A stretch of DNA of 64,000 bases from an uncultured beta proteobacterium (GCA_903886975.1 CAISOB010000041.1:56264-120263); one strand, 5' to 3'; counted from the stretch's first letter, positions 44,839-56,587 are shown. Numbers and translations: made by a program. The notes: generated by a model from the sequence alone, not told the origin.

Positions 44839-46371
44839 TCATAAGGGAATGTTGCCGTGCTTGCGCCACGGATTCTCGAGCTGCTTGTCGCGCAGCATGG
44901 CCAGCGAACGGCAGATGCGCCTGCGCGTTTCGTTGGGCATGATGACGTCGTCAATGTAGCCGCGGGCGCCGGCGACGAACGGGTTGGCGAACTTGGCCTT
45001 GTACTCCGCTTCACGTTTGGCGAGCTTTTCCGGGTCGCCCTTTTCCTCGCGGAAGATGATTTCAACCGCGCCCTTGGGACCCATGACGGCGATTTCGGCC
45101 GACGGCCAGGCAAAGTTAACGTCGCCGCGCAGGTGCTTCGAGGCCATCACGTCGTAAGCGCCGCCGTACGCCTTGCGCGTGATCACGGTGATCTTGGGAA
45201 CGGTGCACTCGGCATAGGCGTAAAGCAGCTTGGCGCCGTGCTTGATGATTCCGCCATATTCCTGGGCGGTCCCGGGCATGAAGCCGGGAACATCGACAAA
45301 GGTCACGACCGGGATGTTGAAAGCATCGCAGAAACGCACGAAGCGCGCGGCCTTCGTCGAACTCTTGATGTCCAGGCAGCCGGCCAGAACCAGCGGCTGA
45401 TTGGCGACGATGCCAACCGGCGAGCCGTCCATCCGGCCAAAGCCGATGACGATGTTCCGGGCATAATCGGGCTGCAGTTCGAAAAAATCGCCGTCATCTA
45501 CGGTCTTCAAGATCAGTTCCTTGATGTCGTAGGGTTTGTTGGCGTTGTCCGGGACCAGGGTGTCGAGCGAATAGTCGAGTCGGTCGGCCGGGTCCTGCGC
45601 TGGCAGCACCGGCGGCTTTTCACGGTTGTTGGCTGGCAGGAAACCGATGAAACGGCGCATGATCATCAGCGCCTCGACATCGTTTTCGAACGCGAGGTCG
45701 GCGACGCCGGAGCGGCTGGTGTGGCTGACCGCGCCGCCGAGCTCCTCGGCGGTTACATCCTCGTGCGTCACCGTCTTGACGACTTCCGGGCCGGTGACGA
45801 ACATGTAGGAAGAATCCTTGACCATGAAGATGAAGTCGGTCATCGCCGGGCTGTACACGGCGCCGCCGGCACAGGGCCCCATGATCAGCGAGATCTGGGG
45901 AATCACCCCGGAGGCCAGGACGTTGCGCTGAAAGACGTCGGCATAGCCACCGAGCGAAGCGACGCCTTCCTGGATGCGCGCGCCGCCCGAGTCATTGAGG
46001 CCGATCAGCGGCGCGCCGACCTTCATCGCGTGATCCATCAGCTTGCAGATCTTTTCGGCATGCGCTTCCGAAAGCGAACCGCCGAACACCGTGAAGTCCT
46101 GCGAGAAGACGAACATCAGGCGGCCGTTGATCGTTCCGTAGCCGGTGACCACGCCGTCGCCCGGGACAGACTGTTCGGCCATGCCGAAATCGGTGCACCG
46201 GTGTTCCTTGAACATGTCCCACTCTTCGAAGGAATCGGCATCAAGCAGGAGTTCGATGCGCTCGCGCGCCGAGAGCTTGCCTTTGGCATGCTGGCTGGCG
46301 ATGCGCTGCTCGCCGCCGCCGAGCCGAGCGGCCTCGCGCTTCTCGGCAAGCTGGGTAATGATGTCGTGCAT
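44839..46371 (-). CDS. pccB: Propionyl-CoA carboxylase beta subunit
   Basis: The 510-residue carboxyltransferase that moves CO2 from carboxybiotin to propionyl-CoA. It shows [87 protein letters not shown] and [17 protein letters not shown]. It is a distant paralogue of MmdA in this same window, from which it differs by the company it keeps (a biotin carboxylase partner rather than a membrane pump). It lies 21 bp upstream of pccA. Confidence 0.93.
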   Translation of the reverse strand: MHDIITQLAEKREAARLGGGEQRIASQHAKGKLSARERIELLLDADSFEEWDMFKEHRCTDFGMAEQSVPGDGVVTGYGTINGRLMFVFSQDFTVFGGSLSEAHAEKICKLMDHAMKVGAPLIGLNDSGGARIQEGVASLGGYADVFQRNVLASGVIPQISLIMGPCAGGAVYSPAMTDFIFMVKDSSYMFVTGPEVVKTVTHEDVTAEELGGAVSHTSRSGVADLAFENDVEALMIMRRFIGFLPANNREKPPVLPAQDPADRLDYSLDTLVPDNANKPYDIKELILKTVDDGDFFELQPDYARNIVIGFGRMDGSPVGIVANQPLVLAGCLDIKSSTKAARFVRFCDAFNIPVVTFVDVPGFMPGTAQEYGGIIKHGAKLLYAYAECTVPKITVITRKAYGGAYDVMASKHLRGDVNFAWPSAEIAVMGPKGAVEIIFREEKGDPEKLAKREAEYKAKFANPFVAGARGYIDDVIMPNETRRRICRSLAMLRDKQLENPWRKHGNIPL

Positions 46372-46422
46372 TTGGCATCCCCTACCTGATTGTTCCAGGT
46401 TGAGTAGGATGCGCGAAGCCGA

Positions 46423-47433
46423 TCAATCGTGCAAGCTGTCCAGCAATCGTGCCGCCGCCGCGCCCGGTGTCGTCCGGCCTTCGGCGACGTCGGCGAGCAG
46501 GCCGGGGAGCGCCGCATGGACCAGCGGGTGGGCGCGAAAATAATGGCGCAGGCCCGAATCGATCAGGCTCCACATCCAGTTGACGGCCTGGTGGCGGCGT
46601 TTGCCTTCGAACTCGCCGGTGGCGCGCATCGCGGCCTGATAACGTTCGATCTCGGCCCAGAATTCGGGAATCCCGCGTTTGGCCAGCGCGCTGACGGTGA
46701 GCACCACCGGCCGCCAGTTGGGGCTGGCCGGGCGCAGCATGGTCAGTGCCGTGCGCATCTGCACCTTGGCAAACTCAGCGGCGCGCGCGTCGATGTCGGC
46801 CTTGTTGTAGACGATCAGGTCGGCGATCTCGACGATGCCCTTCTTGATCGCCTGCAGGTCGTCGCCGGCGTTGGGCAGCTGCAGCAAAACGAACACATCG
46901 ACCATGCCGGCGACCGTCGTTTCCGACTGGCCGACGCCGACAGTTTCGACGATGATGACGTCGAATCCCGCGGCCTCGCAGACCAGCATCGCCTCGCGCG
47001 TCTTGTCGGCAACTCCGCCGAGCGTTCCAGCCGACGGGCTGGGGCGGATGAAAGCCGCTTCCTGCTGGCACAGCAGTTCCATGCGCGTCTTGTCGCCGAG
47101 TATCGAGCCGCCGGAAACCGACGACGAGGGATCGACGGCGAGCACCGCGACGCGCTTGCCGTTCTCGATCAGATGAATGCCCAGCGCTTCGATGAAGGTT
47201 GATTTGCCGGCACCCGGGGCGCCCGAGATACCGACGCGTATGGTCTTGCCGGTGTGCGGCAAGAGCGCCGCGAGAACCTGCTGCGCGCGCAGCTGATGGT
47301 CGTCGCGCGTCGATTCGATGAGCGTGATGGTTTTGGCCAGCGCGCGCCGGTTCCTGGCCAGGACGTTGTCGACCAGCATCTGGTCGGCGGCGGCGAGTGG
47401 CGCATCGGGCGTGCAGGTCACGTCCATGGGCAT
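46423..47433 (-). CDS. meaB: Methylmalonyl-CoA mutase-associated GTPase MeaB
   Basis: G3E-family GTPase chaperone that gates adenosylcobalamin loading and protects methylmalonyl-CoA mutase. The 336 residues contain Walker A GISGAPGAGKSTFIEALG near residue 67, LAVDPSSSVSGGSILGDKTRM, the base-specificity and switch regions DVIIVETVGVGQSETTV and YNKADID. An ATG two codons in is an alternative start. It lies between the mutase and pccB, a typical position, with a REP-like repeat in the gap to the mutase. Confidence 0.95.
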   Translation of the reverse strand: MPMDVTCTPDAPLAAADQMLVDNVLARNRRALAKTITLIESTRDDHQLRAQQVLAALLPHTGKTIRVGISGAPGAGKSTFIEALGIHLIENGKRVAVLAVDPSSSVSGGSILGDKTRMELLCQQEAAFIRPSPSAGTLGGVADKTREAMLVCEAAGFDVIIVETVGVGQSETTVAGMVDVFVLLQLPNAGDDLQAIKKGIVEIADLIVYNKADIDARAAEFAKVQMRTALTMLRPASPNWRPVVLTVSALAKRGIPEFWAEIERYQAAMRATGEFEGKRRHQAVNWMWSLIDSGLRHYFRAHPLVHAALPGLLADVAEGRTTPGAAAARLLDSLHD

Positions 47434-47494
47434 GATCCTAAAAGACTAGATTGAAAACCGGCAGTCAGGGAACCGCTGATCAAGTCCTGTCGCG

Positions 47495-47566
47495 TCGTCA
47501 TTCCGGCGAAAGCCGGAATCCAGAGATTCAAAGGCGCTGGACACCGGCTTTCGCCGGTGTGACGAT
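47495..47566 (-). repeat. REP-like paired-hairpin repeat, copy 2
   Basis: ATTCCGGC-GAAA-GCCGGAAT at 47500-47519, then CCAG, an unconserved spacer, CTGGA and CACCGGC-TTTC-GCCGGTG at 47542-47559. Its reverse complement matches copy 1 at 27964-28032 through both hairpins and the CCAG/CTGG linkers; the outer ends are CGTCA and TGACG. It lies between the mutase and meaB genes. Confidence 0.85.
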
Positions 47567-47570
47567 TCGT

Positions 47571-49745
<2,175 letters not shown>

Positions 49746-49951
49746 GACACAACCTTTCACAAGACAAAAAATGAGTTTGGGCGGTTTGCCCACCCGAAAA
49801 ATCTGGCAACCGGGAAGCGGTTAAATCGTGCGCTGACCTTGCGGCCGAGCCGGTTTTGAACCCGTAATGGTACGTTATCAACTCGTCCATGGCAAGGAAA
49901 AGCGGGCGCCGCAGACGCTCCGCGACAACTCCGCCGTGGCGCGTTTCCCAC

Positions 49952-50752
49952 TCAGCTAAAGAGCTTCCACAGCATCTTCGAGGCGAGCGCGATAAGCAGA
50001 CACGCAAAGATGCGCTTGATCGTGGCCATCGGCAGGCTATGGCCAAGTTTGGCGCCGAGCGGCGCCATGATCATGCTCGGTGGAACCATCCAGGCGAGCG
50101 CTGGCAAGTGCACAAAGCCCAAGCTCCATTCGGGCAATGTCAGGTGCCCCCAGCCGTTGTAGATGTAGCCTACGGTACCGCCGAGTGCGATCGGAAACCC
50201 AATCGCCGCCGACGTGCCTATCGCCTTATGAACTTTGACGTTGCACCAGGTCAGGAAAGGAACGGTAAAGGCGCCGCCGCCGATGGCAACGAAGGCCGAA
50301 AATGCGCCGATTCCGGCGCCGAAGGCAAAAACGCCGGCTGCTCCGGGAAGTTGCCTGGACGGCTTTGGCTTTAAGTTGAGCAGCATCTGTAATGCCGCAA
50401 GACAGATAAATACCGTGAAGATGACGCCCAGTGGCTTGGCTGACACGTGCGCTGCACACAAGGTACCGAGCAGGGTGCCGAGCAGTATTCCCGGGGTAAT
50501 TTGGCCTACGACTTTCCACAGCACGGCGTGGTGACTGTTGTGCGCGCGCAGGCTGGACAGCGAGGTAAACAAGATGGTCGCCATCGACGTGCCGAGCGCC
50601 TGGTGGAGCACCTCGCCCGGCGGAAACCCGCCCTGCGCGACGAATATCATGGTCAATGCCGGGACCATCACCAGCCCGCCGCCGATTCCGAGCATGCCGG
50701 CCGAGAAGCCGGTAAACAGGCCGAGCGCGATATAGGCCAGATACCACGTCAC
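49952..50752 (-). CDS. TauE/SafE-family sulfite or organosulfur-anion exporter
   Basis: A 266-residue inner-membrane protein with about eight helices and the two family repeats: GLFTGFSAGMLGIGGGLVMVPAL near the start and GIGAFSAFVAIGGGAFTVPFLTWCNVKVHKAIGTSAAIGFPIALGG in the second half. I chose a GTG start at 50752, with GGGAG 6 nt upstream; the frame stays open further up but without membrane character. Members export sulfite, sulfoacetate or related anions. It lies 206 bp before the mutase gene and 318 bp beyond the last gene of the split-transketolase cluster, on the same strand. Confidence 0.88.
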   Translation of the reverse strand: MTWYLAYIALGLFTGFSAGMLGIGGGLVMVPALTMIFVAQGGFPPGEVLHQALGTSMATILFTSLSSLRAHNSHHAVLWKVVGQITPGILLGTLLGTLCAAHVSAKPLGVIFTVFICLAALQMLLNLKPKPSRQLPGAAGVFAFGAGIGAFSAFVAIGGGAFTVPFLTWCNVKVHKAIGTSAAIGFPIALGGTVGYIYNGWGHLTLPEWSLGFVHLPALAWMVPPSMIMAPLGAKLGHSLPMATIKRIFACLLIALASKMLWKLFS

Positions 50753-51070
50753 ATGAATCTCCCGTGCGAGCGGCGATTGTAACTCGCAAAAAGTCAACGA
50801 CTCGCCGCGCGGCACATCGATTGCACGGCCCGCGTGTGGCAAATTGCTGCCGATCGACAATGCGAGATAAAAGACCAGGGGGACACATCGAGGCGATGCT
50901 TGCGCCGACGATGGCCGAAACCATCACCGGGTCCTACTCGTCGCGCTCGGCTAGCCGGTGCCCGCCGATTTCAGATCAGCGCGGATCAGTCCGATCGGCA
51001 CAAACGGGGTTCGTGCCTGTCCATTGCCAAAACAGCGGACAGGTCACTCGATTCCACGTCGCGTCGGCGC
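50753..51070. other. 318-bp gap with no recognisable gene
   Basis: It separates the TauE/SafE gene from the dehydrogenase that ends the 51-61.5 kb cluster. An inverted repeat CCTGTCC/GGACAGG around 51016-51047 has no T-run and is a weak terminator candidate. Nothing else stands out. Confidence 0.5.
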
Positions 51071-52132
51071 TCATGCCTTCATTTTTGAAATCGGCACCAA
51101 GAGAATTTTCGTTCCGGCTCCGCTCTCGAAGGTCTGGAAGCCTTCTTTCCACTGATCCAGCGGCAGCACATGCGAGACCAGCGGCAATACCTTGATCCGC
51201 TTGTTTCGCAGCAGTTTGATTGCGAGATTCCAGTTGAGCCAGTTTTGCCCGAGCGAGCCGGTGACTTTGGCTTCTTTATAAGCGATCTGCTCGTAATCGA
51301 TCTCGATCGGTTTGCCGAACAGCCCGACCTGGGTATATTGGCCGCCCTTGCGCAAAATCTGCAAACCGGTCCTGGCTGCGGCCCCTGCGCCCGAACACTC
51401 GAAAACGATGTCGGCGCCGAGGCCGTCGGTCATTTCCATGACCAGCTTCTTGAGGTCGGTCGTCTCGATATTGACGGCCTGGTGGATCCCGAGTTCGGTC
51501 GCCTGTGCAAGTCGTTTTTCATCTCGGCCGGTCCCGGCAATGATGACCCGGCCGCCGCACAGCTGGGCGAGTTGAGCGGTCAGCTGACCGATCAGGCCGG
51601 GGCCCATGACGACGACGAGATCTTCAGGCTTGACGCGCGTGAGCTCGATGACCGCTTCGATCGCGCAGCACAGCGGCTCCAGAACCGCGCCTTCGTGAAA
51701 ACTCACGTTATCGGGAAGCTTCTGAACGTTGATTTCCGGAATGACGATGTAATTGGCGAAAGCGCCGTCGTACCAATATCCGATCAGCTTCTTGTCGAGG
51801 CAGATATTGGTCTTCCCGGTCTTGCAATTGATGCATTTGCCGCAGGTGTAGAAAGAGGTGATTCCGGAAACGCGATCGCCGACCTTGACGCTGTCGACGC
51901 CCTCGCCGAGCTTCGTGACGACGCCCGCAAATTCGTGGCCGGTGATGACCGGCAGCTTCATTGCCAGCGCGATGTCCGAATGGTAGATGTGCAAGTCCGA
52001 GCCGCAGATTCCGGTCGCATTGATCTCGATCTGCACCTGCCCGGCTTTCGGCTCGGGAATCGGCACTTCCCGCAGCTCCATATTGCCTTCTCCGGCTCCG
52101 GTTTTAACGAGTCCGATCATTTTGTTTGCCAT
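51071..52132 (-). CDS. Zinc-dependent polyol/threonine-dehydrogenase-like oxidoreductase
   Basis: A 353-residue MDR enzyme. Catalytic zinc ligands are Cys43 (GICGSD) and His66-Glu67 (TGHEFAG), the structural zinc set is Cys97, Cys100, Cys103 and Cys111, and the nucleotide motif is VVMGPGLIGQLTAQLA. It is nearest in pattern to sorbitol/threonine dehydrogenases and would oxidise a secondary alcohol with NAD(P). I chose ATG 52132, with GGAGCG a few bases upstream. It is the last gene of the sigma-54 cluster, 104 bp after the transketolase subunits. The substrate is unknown. Confidence 0.87.
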   Translation of the reverse strand: MANKMIGLVKTGAGEGNMELREVPIPEPKAGQVQIEINATGICGSDLHIYHSDIALAMKLPVITGHEFAGVVTKLGEGVDSVKVGDRVSGITSFYTCGKCINCKTGKTNICLDKKLIGYWYDGAFANYIVIPEINVQKLPDNVSFHEGAVLEPLCCAIEAVIELTRVKPEDLVVVMGPGLIGQLTAQLAQLCGGRVIIAGTGRDEKRLAQATELGIHQAVNIETTDLKKLVMEMTDGLGADIVFECSGAGAAARTGLQILRKGGQYTQVGLFGKPIEIDYEQIAYKEAKVTGSLGQNWLNWNLAIKLLRNKRIKVLPLVSHVLPLDQWKEGFQTFESGAGTKILLVPISKMKA

Positions 52133-52236
52133 GTGGAACGCTCCTGGAAATTCAAATGTGTTGGCGCTGGCGGCTGCCGGCCGGGCGGAAGAACGGCAGC
52201 AGGAACCCGACGGTCCCCGCTGCCGCGGGCCGTAAC

Positions 52237-53184
52237 TCACTTCTTGCGTTTTACGACCTTTTCGGCGCGTGCGACGACGTTGGCCGCCTGCAGGCCGTAT
52301 TTGCCGAGCAGCTTTTCATAGTCGCCCGACTCGGCGAAAGTGTCTTCGATGCCGACGATCTCGATGGGTACCGGCTGGTGCATTGCCAGCACCTCGGCAA
52401 CCGCACTGCCGAGCCCGCCGAACACATTATGTTCCTCGACCGTGACGATGGCGCCGGTTTGCCGGGCGCACTCGACGAGCAGTTCGCGATCGATCGGCTT
52501 GATCGTGTGGATGTTCACGACGCGCGCGGAGATTCCCTTCTTCGCCAGGAGTTCGGCGGCTTCGAGCGCTTTCACCAGCATGTAGCCGGTGGCGACGATC
52601 GTCAGATCGCTGCCGTCGACGAGCGTCACACCTTTTCCGATCTTGTAGTCGTAGGTCTTCTTGTCGAAGATTACCGGCGCTTCGGCGCGGCTGAGGCGCA
52701 GGTAGACCGGCCCCATGTACGAGGCCGCAGCGCGTGTCGCGAGCTCGGCTTCGACGGGATCGGAAATTGAAATCACCGTCATGTTCGGCATGGAGCGCAT
52801 GAACGCGATGTCGGCAATCGAATGGTGGCTTGCGCCATCGTACGAATCGGACAGCCCGGCGTAGGTCCCCGCCAGCTTGACGTTCAGATTGGTGTACGCG
52901 ATCAGGCTGCGCACCGGATCGCCCGCGCGCAGCACCATGAACGCCGCGAAAGTGTTGGCGAACGGAATCTTTCCGGTCGTCGCGAAACCGGCCGCCATGG
53001 CCACCATGTTCGCTTCGGCGATGCCGACGTTGAAGTAGCGCTCCGGAAATGCCTTGCCGAAAACGATGCTCTTGCTCGAACTGCCGACGTCGGCATCGAG
53101 TGCGATGATGTTCTTGTTCTCGCTGCCGAGCTGCGCCAGCGTGTCGCCATAGACATCGCGTATTGCCCTTTTCACCGCAGTCAT
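52237..53184 (-). CDS. Transketolase, C-terminal subunit (pyrimidine-binding and C-terminal domains)
   Basis: A 315-residue protein matching the second half of transketolase. The pyrimidine domain begins LGSENKNIIALDADVGSSSK and carries the catalytic glutamate Glu57 in NVGIAEANMVAMAAGFAT; the C-terminal domain has ATGYMLVKALEAAELLAKKGI and VVNIHTIKPID. On its own it cannot bind thiamine diphosphate fully and needs the 53181 subunit, whose stop overlaps its ATG by 4 bp. Such split transketolases occur in archaea, Firmicutes and some catabolic operons (for example apiose and sulfosugar pathways). The ketol donor here is unknown. Confidence 0.92.
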   Translation of the reverse strand: MTAVKRAIRDVYGDTLAQLGSENKNIIALDADVGSSSKSIVFGKAFPERYFNVGIAEANMVAMAAGFATTGKIPFANTFAAFMVLRAGDPVRSLIAYTNLNVKLAGTYAGLSDSYDGASHHSIADIAFMRSMPNMTVISISDPVEAELATRAAASYMGPVYLRLSRAEAPVIFDKKTYDYKIGKGVTLVDGSDLTIVATGYMLVKALEAAELLAKKGISARVVNIHTIKPIDRELLVECARQTGAIVTVEEHNVFGGLGSAVAEVLAMHQPVPIEIVGIEDTFAESGDYEKLLGKYGLQAANVVARAEKVVKRKK

Positions 53185-54014
53185 AGCGCCACCTCCAATT
53201 CGCTCATCGCCGTCACATATTCATCCTTGCCGATCGGTTTGCCGTGCCAGGCGCTCTTGCCTTCCATGAACGACACGCCCTTGCCTTTGACGGTCCGCGC
53301 GACGATCACCGTCGGCTTGCCTTTTAAGGTCTTGGCGGTATCCACTGCGTCGCTGATTGCCCCGACGTCGTGCCCGTCGATGTGCAGCACGTTCCAGCCG
53401 AATGCTGCCCACTTGGCGCCGATGTCGCCCATCGGCATGATCTCTTCCAGCGTCCCGTCGAGCTGCACGCCGTTGTTGTCGATGATCACGATCAGGTTGT
53501 CGGCCTTGAACTTCGACGCGGACATAACCGCTTCCCAGACGATCCCTTCCTGCAGTTCGCCATCACCCATCAGCACGTAGGTTGTGTAGTCCTTCTTGTC
53601 GAGCTTCGCAGCGAGCGCGATGCCCAGTCCGGCGGGCAGACCCAAGCCCAGCGGACCGGTCGAGAGTTCGATGCCGTTCGTCGTTTTGGCGCTCGGATGC
53701 CCTTGCAGATGGCTGTCGAGCTGGCGCAGCGTCACGAGGTCTTCCTTGGGAAAGAATCCGAGATCGGCCAGGATCAAGTACAGCATTGGCGCCGCGTGCC
53801 CCTTGCCGAGGATGAACCGGTCACGGTTCTCGTCCTTCGCATTCTTCGCATTGACGTTCAGCTTCTCGTAGTACAGCGTCGTCATGATCTCCGCCGACGA
53901 CAGCGAGCCGCCCGGATGCCCCGTCTGTATCCCATGCAGCAACTTGATCAAGTCCTGCCGGAATTTCCGGCATAACCCTTCAAGATGCTTTCTGTTCTCG
54001 TTCCTTAAACTCAT
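53181..54014 (-). CDS. Transketolase, N-terminal subunit (thiamine-diphosphate binding)
   Basis: A 277-residue protein equal to the PP domain of transketolase. Substrate and cofactor residues visible are His33 (TGHPGGSLSSAE), His73 (GKGHAAP), the segment LSTGPLGLGL, and the ThDP motif GDG (150-152) to Asn-Asn (180-181). Late on, GKGVSFMEGKSAWHGKPI carries another conserved histidine. Composition is strikingly lysine-rich for this genome (about 23 Lys to 8 Arg), suggesting an origin in a lower-GC organism. It follows the 54061 dehydrogenase by 46 bp and is coupled to the C-terminal subunit. Confidence 0.93.
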   Translation of the reverse strand: MSLRNENRKHLEGLCRKFRQDLIKLLHGIQTGHPGGSLSSAEIMTTLYYEKLNVNAKNAKDENRDRFILGKGHAAPMLYLILADLGFFPKEDLVTLRQLDSHLQGHPSAKTTNGIELSTGPLGLGLPAGLGIALAAKLDKKDYTTYVLMGDGELQEGIVWEAVMSASKFKADNLIVIIDNNGVQLDGTLEEIMPMGDIGAKWAAFGWNVLHIDGHDVGAISDAVDTAKTLKGKPTVIVARTVKGKGVSFMEGKSAWHGKPIGKDEYVTAMSELEVAL

Positions 54015-54060
54015 ACGATTCTCCTTGGTGTTAAAAACTGTTCGATAGCGGTGTCGCCGA

Positions 54061-55086
54061 CTATTCCGAAATCTTGATGACGACCTTCATGACGTTTTCC
54101 GGATTGCTGTCGATGTAGGGATAGACCTTGTCGATCTCGCGCATGCCGAAATAGTCGCTGATCAAGGGCTTGGTGCTGATCGCCCGGCGCGTTATGAGGT
54201 CGATCGCGTGCTCGAAATCCTCGCGCAGGTACATCATGATGCCGAGCATATCGACTTCACGCCGCTGGAAAAGCGGCAGCTCGATCTCGACCGGTTCTTT
54301 GTAATTGGCGACGACGACGAGCTTCGACGAGCAGCGTGCGGCGGCGACGGCTTCGTTGAAGATCGCTTTGACGCCGGCGCAATCGATGATGATGTCGGCT
54401 TCGTCGTCACCGAATTCCTCGAGGATCACGTCTTTGAGCTTGCGCTCGCTCGTGTTGACGCAGGCGTGGATTCCGCATTCCGCGGCGATATCGAGCCGCT
54501 TCTGGTTGATGTCGGTGACCATGACTTTCTTCGCGCCCGACGCGACGGCGACCTGCGCGACGAGGTTGCCTATCGTTCCGGCGCCGAGCACGGCGACGTT
54601 CTTGCCGGCGAGGTCGCCGCAGCGCCTGATCGTTCCGGTCGCGACGGCGACCGGTTCGACGAGCGAGCCCTCGTCGAAGCTCATCGTTTCGGGCAGGCGC
54701 AGCACTTTCGACGCCGGCACGGCGAAATATTCGGAAAACATCCCGCCGGTGTGCACCCCGTACACTTTGAGGTTCTTGCAGACGTTGTAATGCCCGCTGC
54801 GGCACGGCGCACACTGCCCGCAAAAGACCTGCGGCTGCACCGTGACGCGATCGCCGACCTCGAAGCCGGCGACCTTGCTGCCGACTTTGCTGATGAGTCC
54901 CGCGCCCTCGTGTCCCTGCACGACCGGAAATTTCATGTACTTGTGCTTGCCGTGGTAGACCTGGATATCCGAACCGCAGACGCCGACCCGCTTCATCTGT
55001 ATGAGCACCTCGTCGTCACCGATCCCAGGGACCGGCAGATCCAGATACTCCATCTTGAACGCTTCGGTCATTTTCACTTGCAACAT
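54061..55086 (-). CDS. Zinc-dependent dehydrogenase, sorbitol/L-threonine dehydrogenase family
   Basis: A 341-residue MDR enzyme. Catalytic zinc ligands are Cys37 (GVCGSD) and His59-Glu60 (QGHEGAG); the structural zinc set is Cys89, Cys92, Cys95 and Cys103; Glu in GSLVEPVAVA is the usual extra ligand of polyol dehydrogenases; the nucleotide motif is AVLGAGTIGNLVAQVA. It probably oxidises a polyol to a ketose, which would be a transketolase donor for the adjacent split enzyme. It starts 33 bp after livF. The substrate is unproven; an ATG at codon 6 is an alternative start. Confidence 0.88.
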   Translation of the reverse strand: MLQVKMTEAFKMEYLDLPVPGIGDDEVLIQMKRVGVCGSDIQVYHGKHKYMKFPVVQGHEGAGLISKVGSKVAGFEVGDRVTVQPQVFCGQCAPCRSGHYNVCKNLKVYGVHTGGMFSEYFAVPASKVLRLPETMSFDEGSLVEPVAVATGTIRRCGDLAGKNVAVLGAGTIGNLVAQVAVASGAKKVMVTDINQKRLDIAAECGIHACVNTSERKLKDVILEEFGDDEADIIIDCAGVKAIFNEAVAAARCSSKLVVVANYKEPVEIELPLFQRREVDMLGIMMYLREDFEHAIDLITRRAISTKPLISDYFGMREIDKVYPYIDSNPENVMKVVIKISE

Positions 55087-55119
55087 TTCTAATCCTCGCT
55101 AGAAAGGGGGCGCGGCTGC

Positions 55120-55842
55120 TTATGCGCTGTCCTTAAGTTTTCCCAAGTAGGCTTCCCTAACCCTGACGTCGTTGAGCAGATCTTTCGAGTTGCCTTCGAG
55201 CACGACCTTCCCGCCTTCGAGGATGTACGCTCTTTGCGAGATCGACATGGCGAGCAAGGCGTTCTGCTCGACGAGCAGGATGGGGACGCCCATCGAATTG
55301 ATTTCGACGATCTTGACGAAAAGCTCGTCGATGACGATGGGCGCAAGTCCCATCGACGGTTCGTCGAGCATCAGGAGTTTCGGCCGCCCCATGATCGCGC
55401 GGCCGATCGCCAGCATCTGCTGTTCGCCGCCGGAGAGGCTCCAGGCGTACTGCTTGCGCCTCTCCTTCAAGCGCGCGAACAGGTAGAAGACTTTCTCGAG
55501 GTCGTCGCCGAGATTGGCTTTTCCGATGCCCCGCCAGGAGACGCTGCCGACCGCAAGATTCTCTTCGACGGTGAGGCCCGGAAAGACATGCCGCCCCTCC
55601 GGAACGTGGATCAGGCCGGCCTTGGCGATATGCCGCGGACTGCGCTTGTCGATCGCTTCGCCGTTATAGCTGATGGCGCCGGTCTTGGTGATCAGCCCCG
55701 AGATCGAGCGCAGCAGCGTCGTTTTTCCAGCCCCGTTGCTGCCGACGATGGCGACGATTTCCTTGCTGCCGACCGAGAGATCGACGCCGTGCAGCGCCTC
55801 GATGTTGCCGTAGTAGGCGTGGACGTTCTTGATATCAAGCAT
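55120..55842 (-). CDS. livF: Branched-chain-type ABC transporter ATPase LivF
   Basis: A 240-residue ATPase of the HAAT family. Walker A is GSNGAGKTTLLRSISGL, with LIHVPEGRHVFPGLTVEENL, signature LSGGEQQMLAIGRAIMGRPKLLMLDEPSMGLAP. It overlaps livG by 8 bp. HAAT importers carry amino acids but also amides, urea and various carboxylates; here the neighbours are sugar-acid and polyol enzymes, so a branched-chain amino acid is not the most likely cargo. Confidence 0.93.
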   Translation of the reverse strand: MLDIKNVHAYYGNIEALHGVDLSVGSKEIVAIVGSNGAGKTTLLRSISGLITKTGAISYNGEAIDKRSPRHIAKAGLIHVPEGRHVFPGLTVEENLAVGSVSWRGIGKANLGDDLEKVFYLFARLKERRKQYAWSLSGGEQQMLAIGRAIMGRPKLLMLDEPSMGLAPIVIDELFVKIVEINSMGVPILLVEQNALLAMSISQRAYILEGGKVVLEGNSKDLLNDVRVREAYLGKLKDSA

Positions 55843-56587
55843 GACGCCGCCTTCCCAGATAAGCCTCGATCACCGCTTCATTCCCCTGGATTTCGGCGGG
55901 CACCCCTTCGGCGATGACGCAGCCGAAGTTGAGTACCGTGATGATGTCGCAAAGACTCATGACCAGATCCATCGAGTGTTCGACGAGGAGGACCGCCGCC
56001 TTGTTTCTGATGGCGATGGCGATCAGGGCGCGGATGCGATCCATCTCGCGCGTGTTGATCCCGGCCGCCGGCTCGTCGAGAAGAAAAACCTTGGGTTTGG
56101 TCAGAATCGCCCGGATGATTTCAAGCAGCTTTTGCTGGCCGTAGGACAGGGTCTTGATCGAGTCGTCCATGCCGATCTTGAGGCCGGCGACGTCGAGCAG
56201 TTCATCGACCGACTGGTCGATCTCCTGCGACGCACCCGAGGCCCTCCTCATATTGCCCAGATCGTGGCCGAGAAACAGATTGGTCTTGATGTCGCAGCGG
56301 GAGAGCAGCCGCGGGTGCTGGAAGGTTCTGGCAATTCCCATCCGCGCGCGCTCATGGATAGCCTTCTTGGTAATGTCCTCGCCGTCGAGCAGGATGATTC
56401 CGGGCTCGACGTCGCAGATGCCGCTGATCAGATTGAGCGTCGTCGATTTTCCCGACCCGTTCGGCCCGATCAGGCCGCGAATTTGACCCGGTTCCAGTTC
56501 GAAGGAGACGTCGTCCGCGGCGACAACGCCGCCGAATCGTTTGCACACTTTTTCCAGAACCATCACCGGATTATTTTTGGGCGACAT
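55835..56587 (-). CDS. livG: Branched-chain-type ABC transporter ATPase LivG
   Basis: A 250-residue partner ATPase. Walker A GPNGSGKSTTLNLISGI, the family GIARTFQHPRLLSRCDIKTNLFLG, signature LSYGQQKLLEIIRAILTKPKVFLLDEPAAGIN, and the H-loop LLVEHSMDLVMSLCD. The signature is LSYGQQ, as is usual for LivG. It overlaps livM by 17 bp and livF by 8 bp, so the transporter genes are tightly coupled. Confidence 0.94.
   Translation of the reverse strand: MSPKNNPVMVLEKVCKRFGGVVAADDVSFELEPGQIRGLIGPNGSGKSTTLNLISGICDVEPGIILLDGEDITKKAIHERARMGIARTFQHPRLLSRCDIKTNLFLGHDLGNMRRASGASQEIDQSVDELLDVAGLKIGMDDSIKTLSYGQQKLLEIIRAILTKPKVFLLDEPAAGINTREMDRIRALIAIAIRNKAAVLLVEHSMDLVMSLCDIITVLNFGCVIAEGVPAEIQGNEAVIEAYLGRRRHA

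Noticed and set aside
44857..46389. 510-codon plus-strand open frame opposite pccB
   Set aside because: Antisense shadow of equal length to pccB, no motifs, no start signals.
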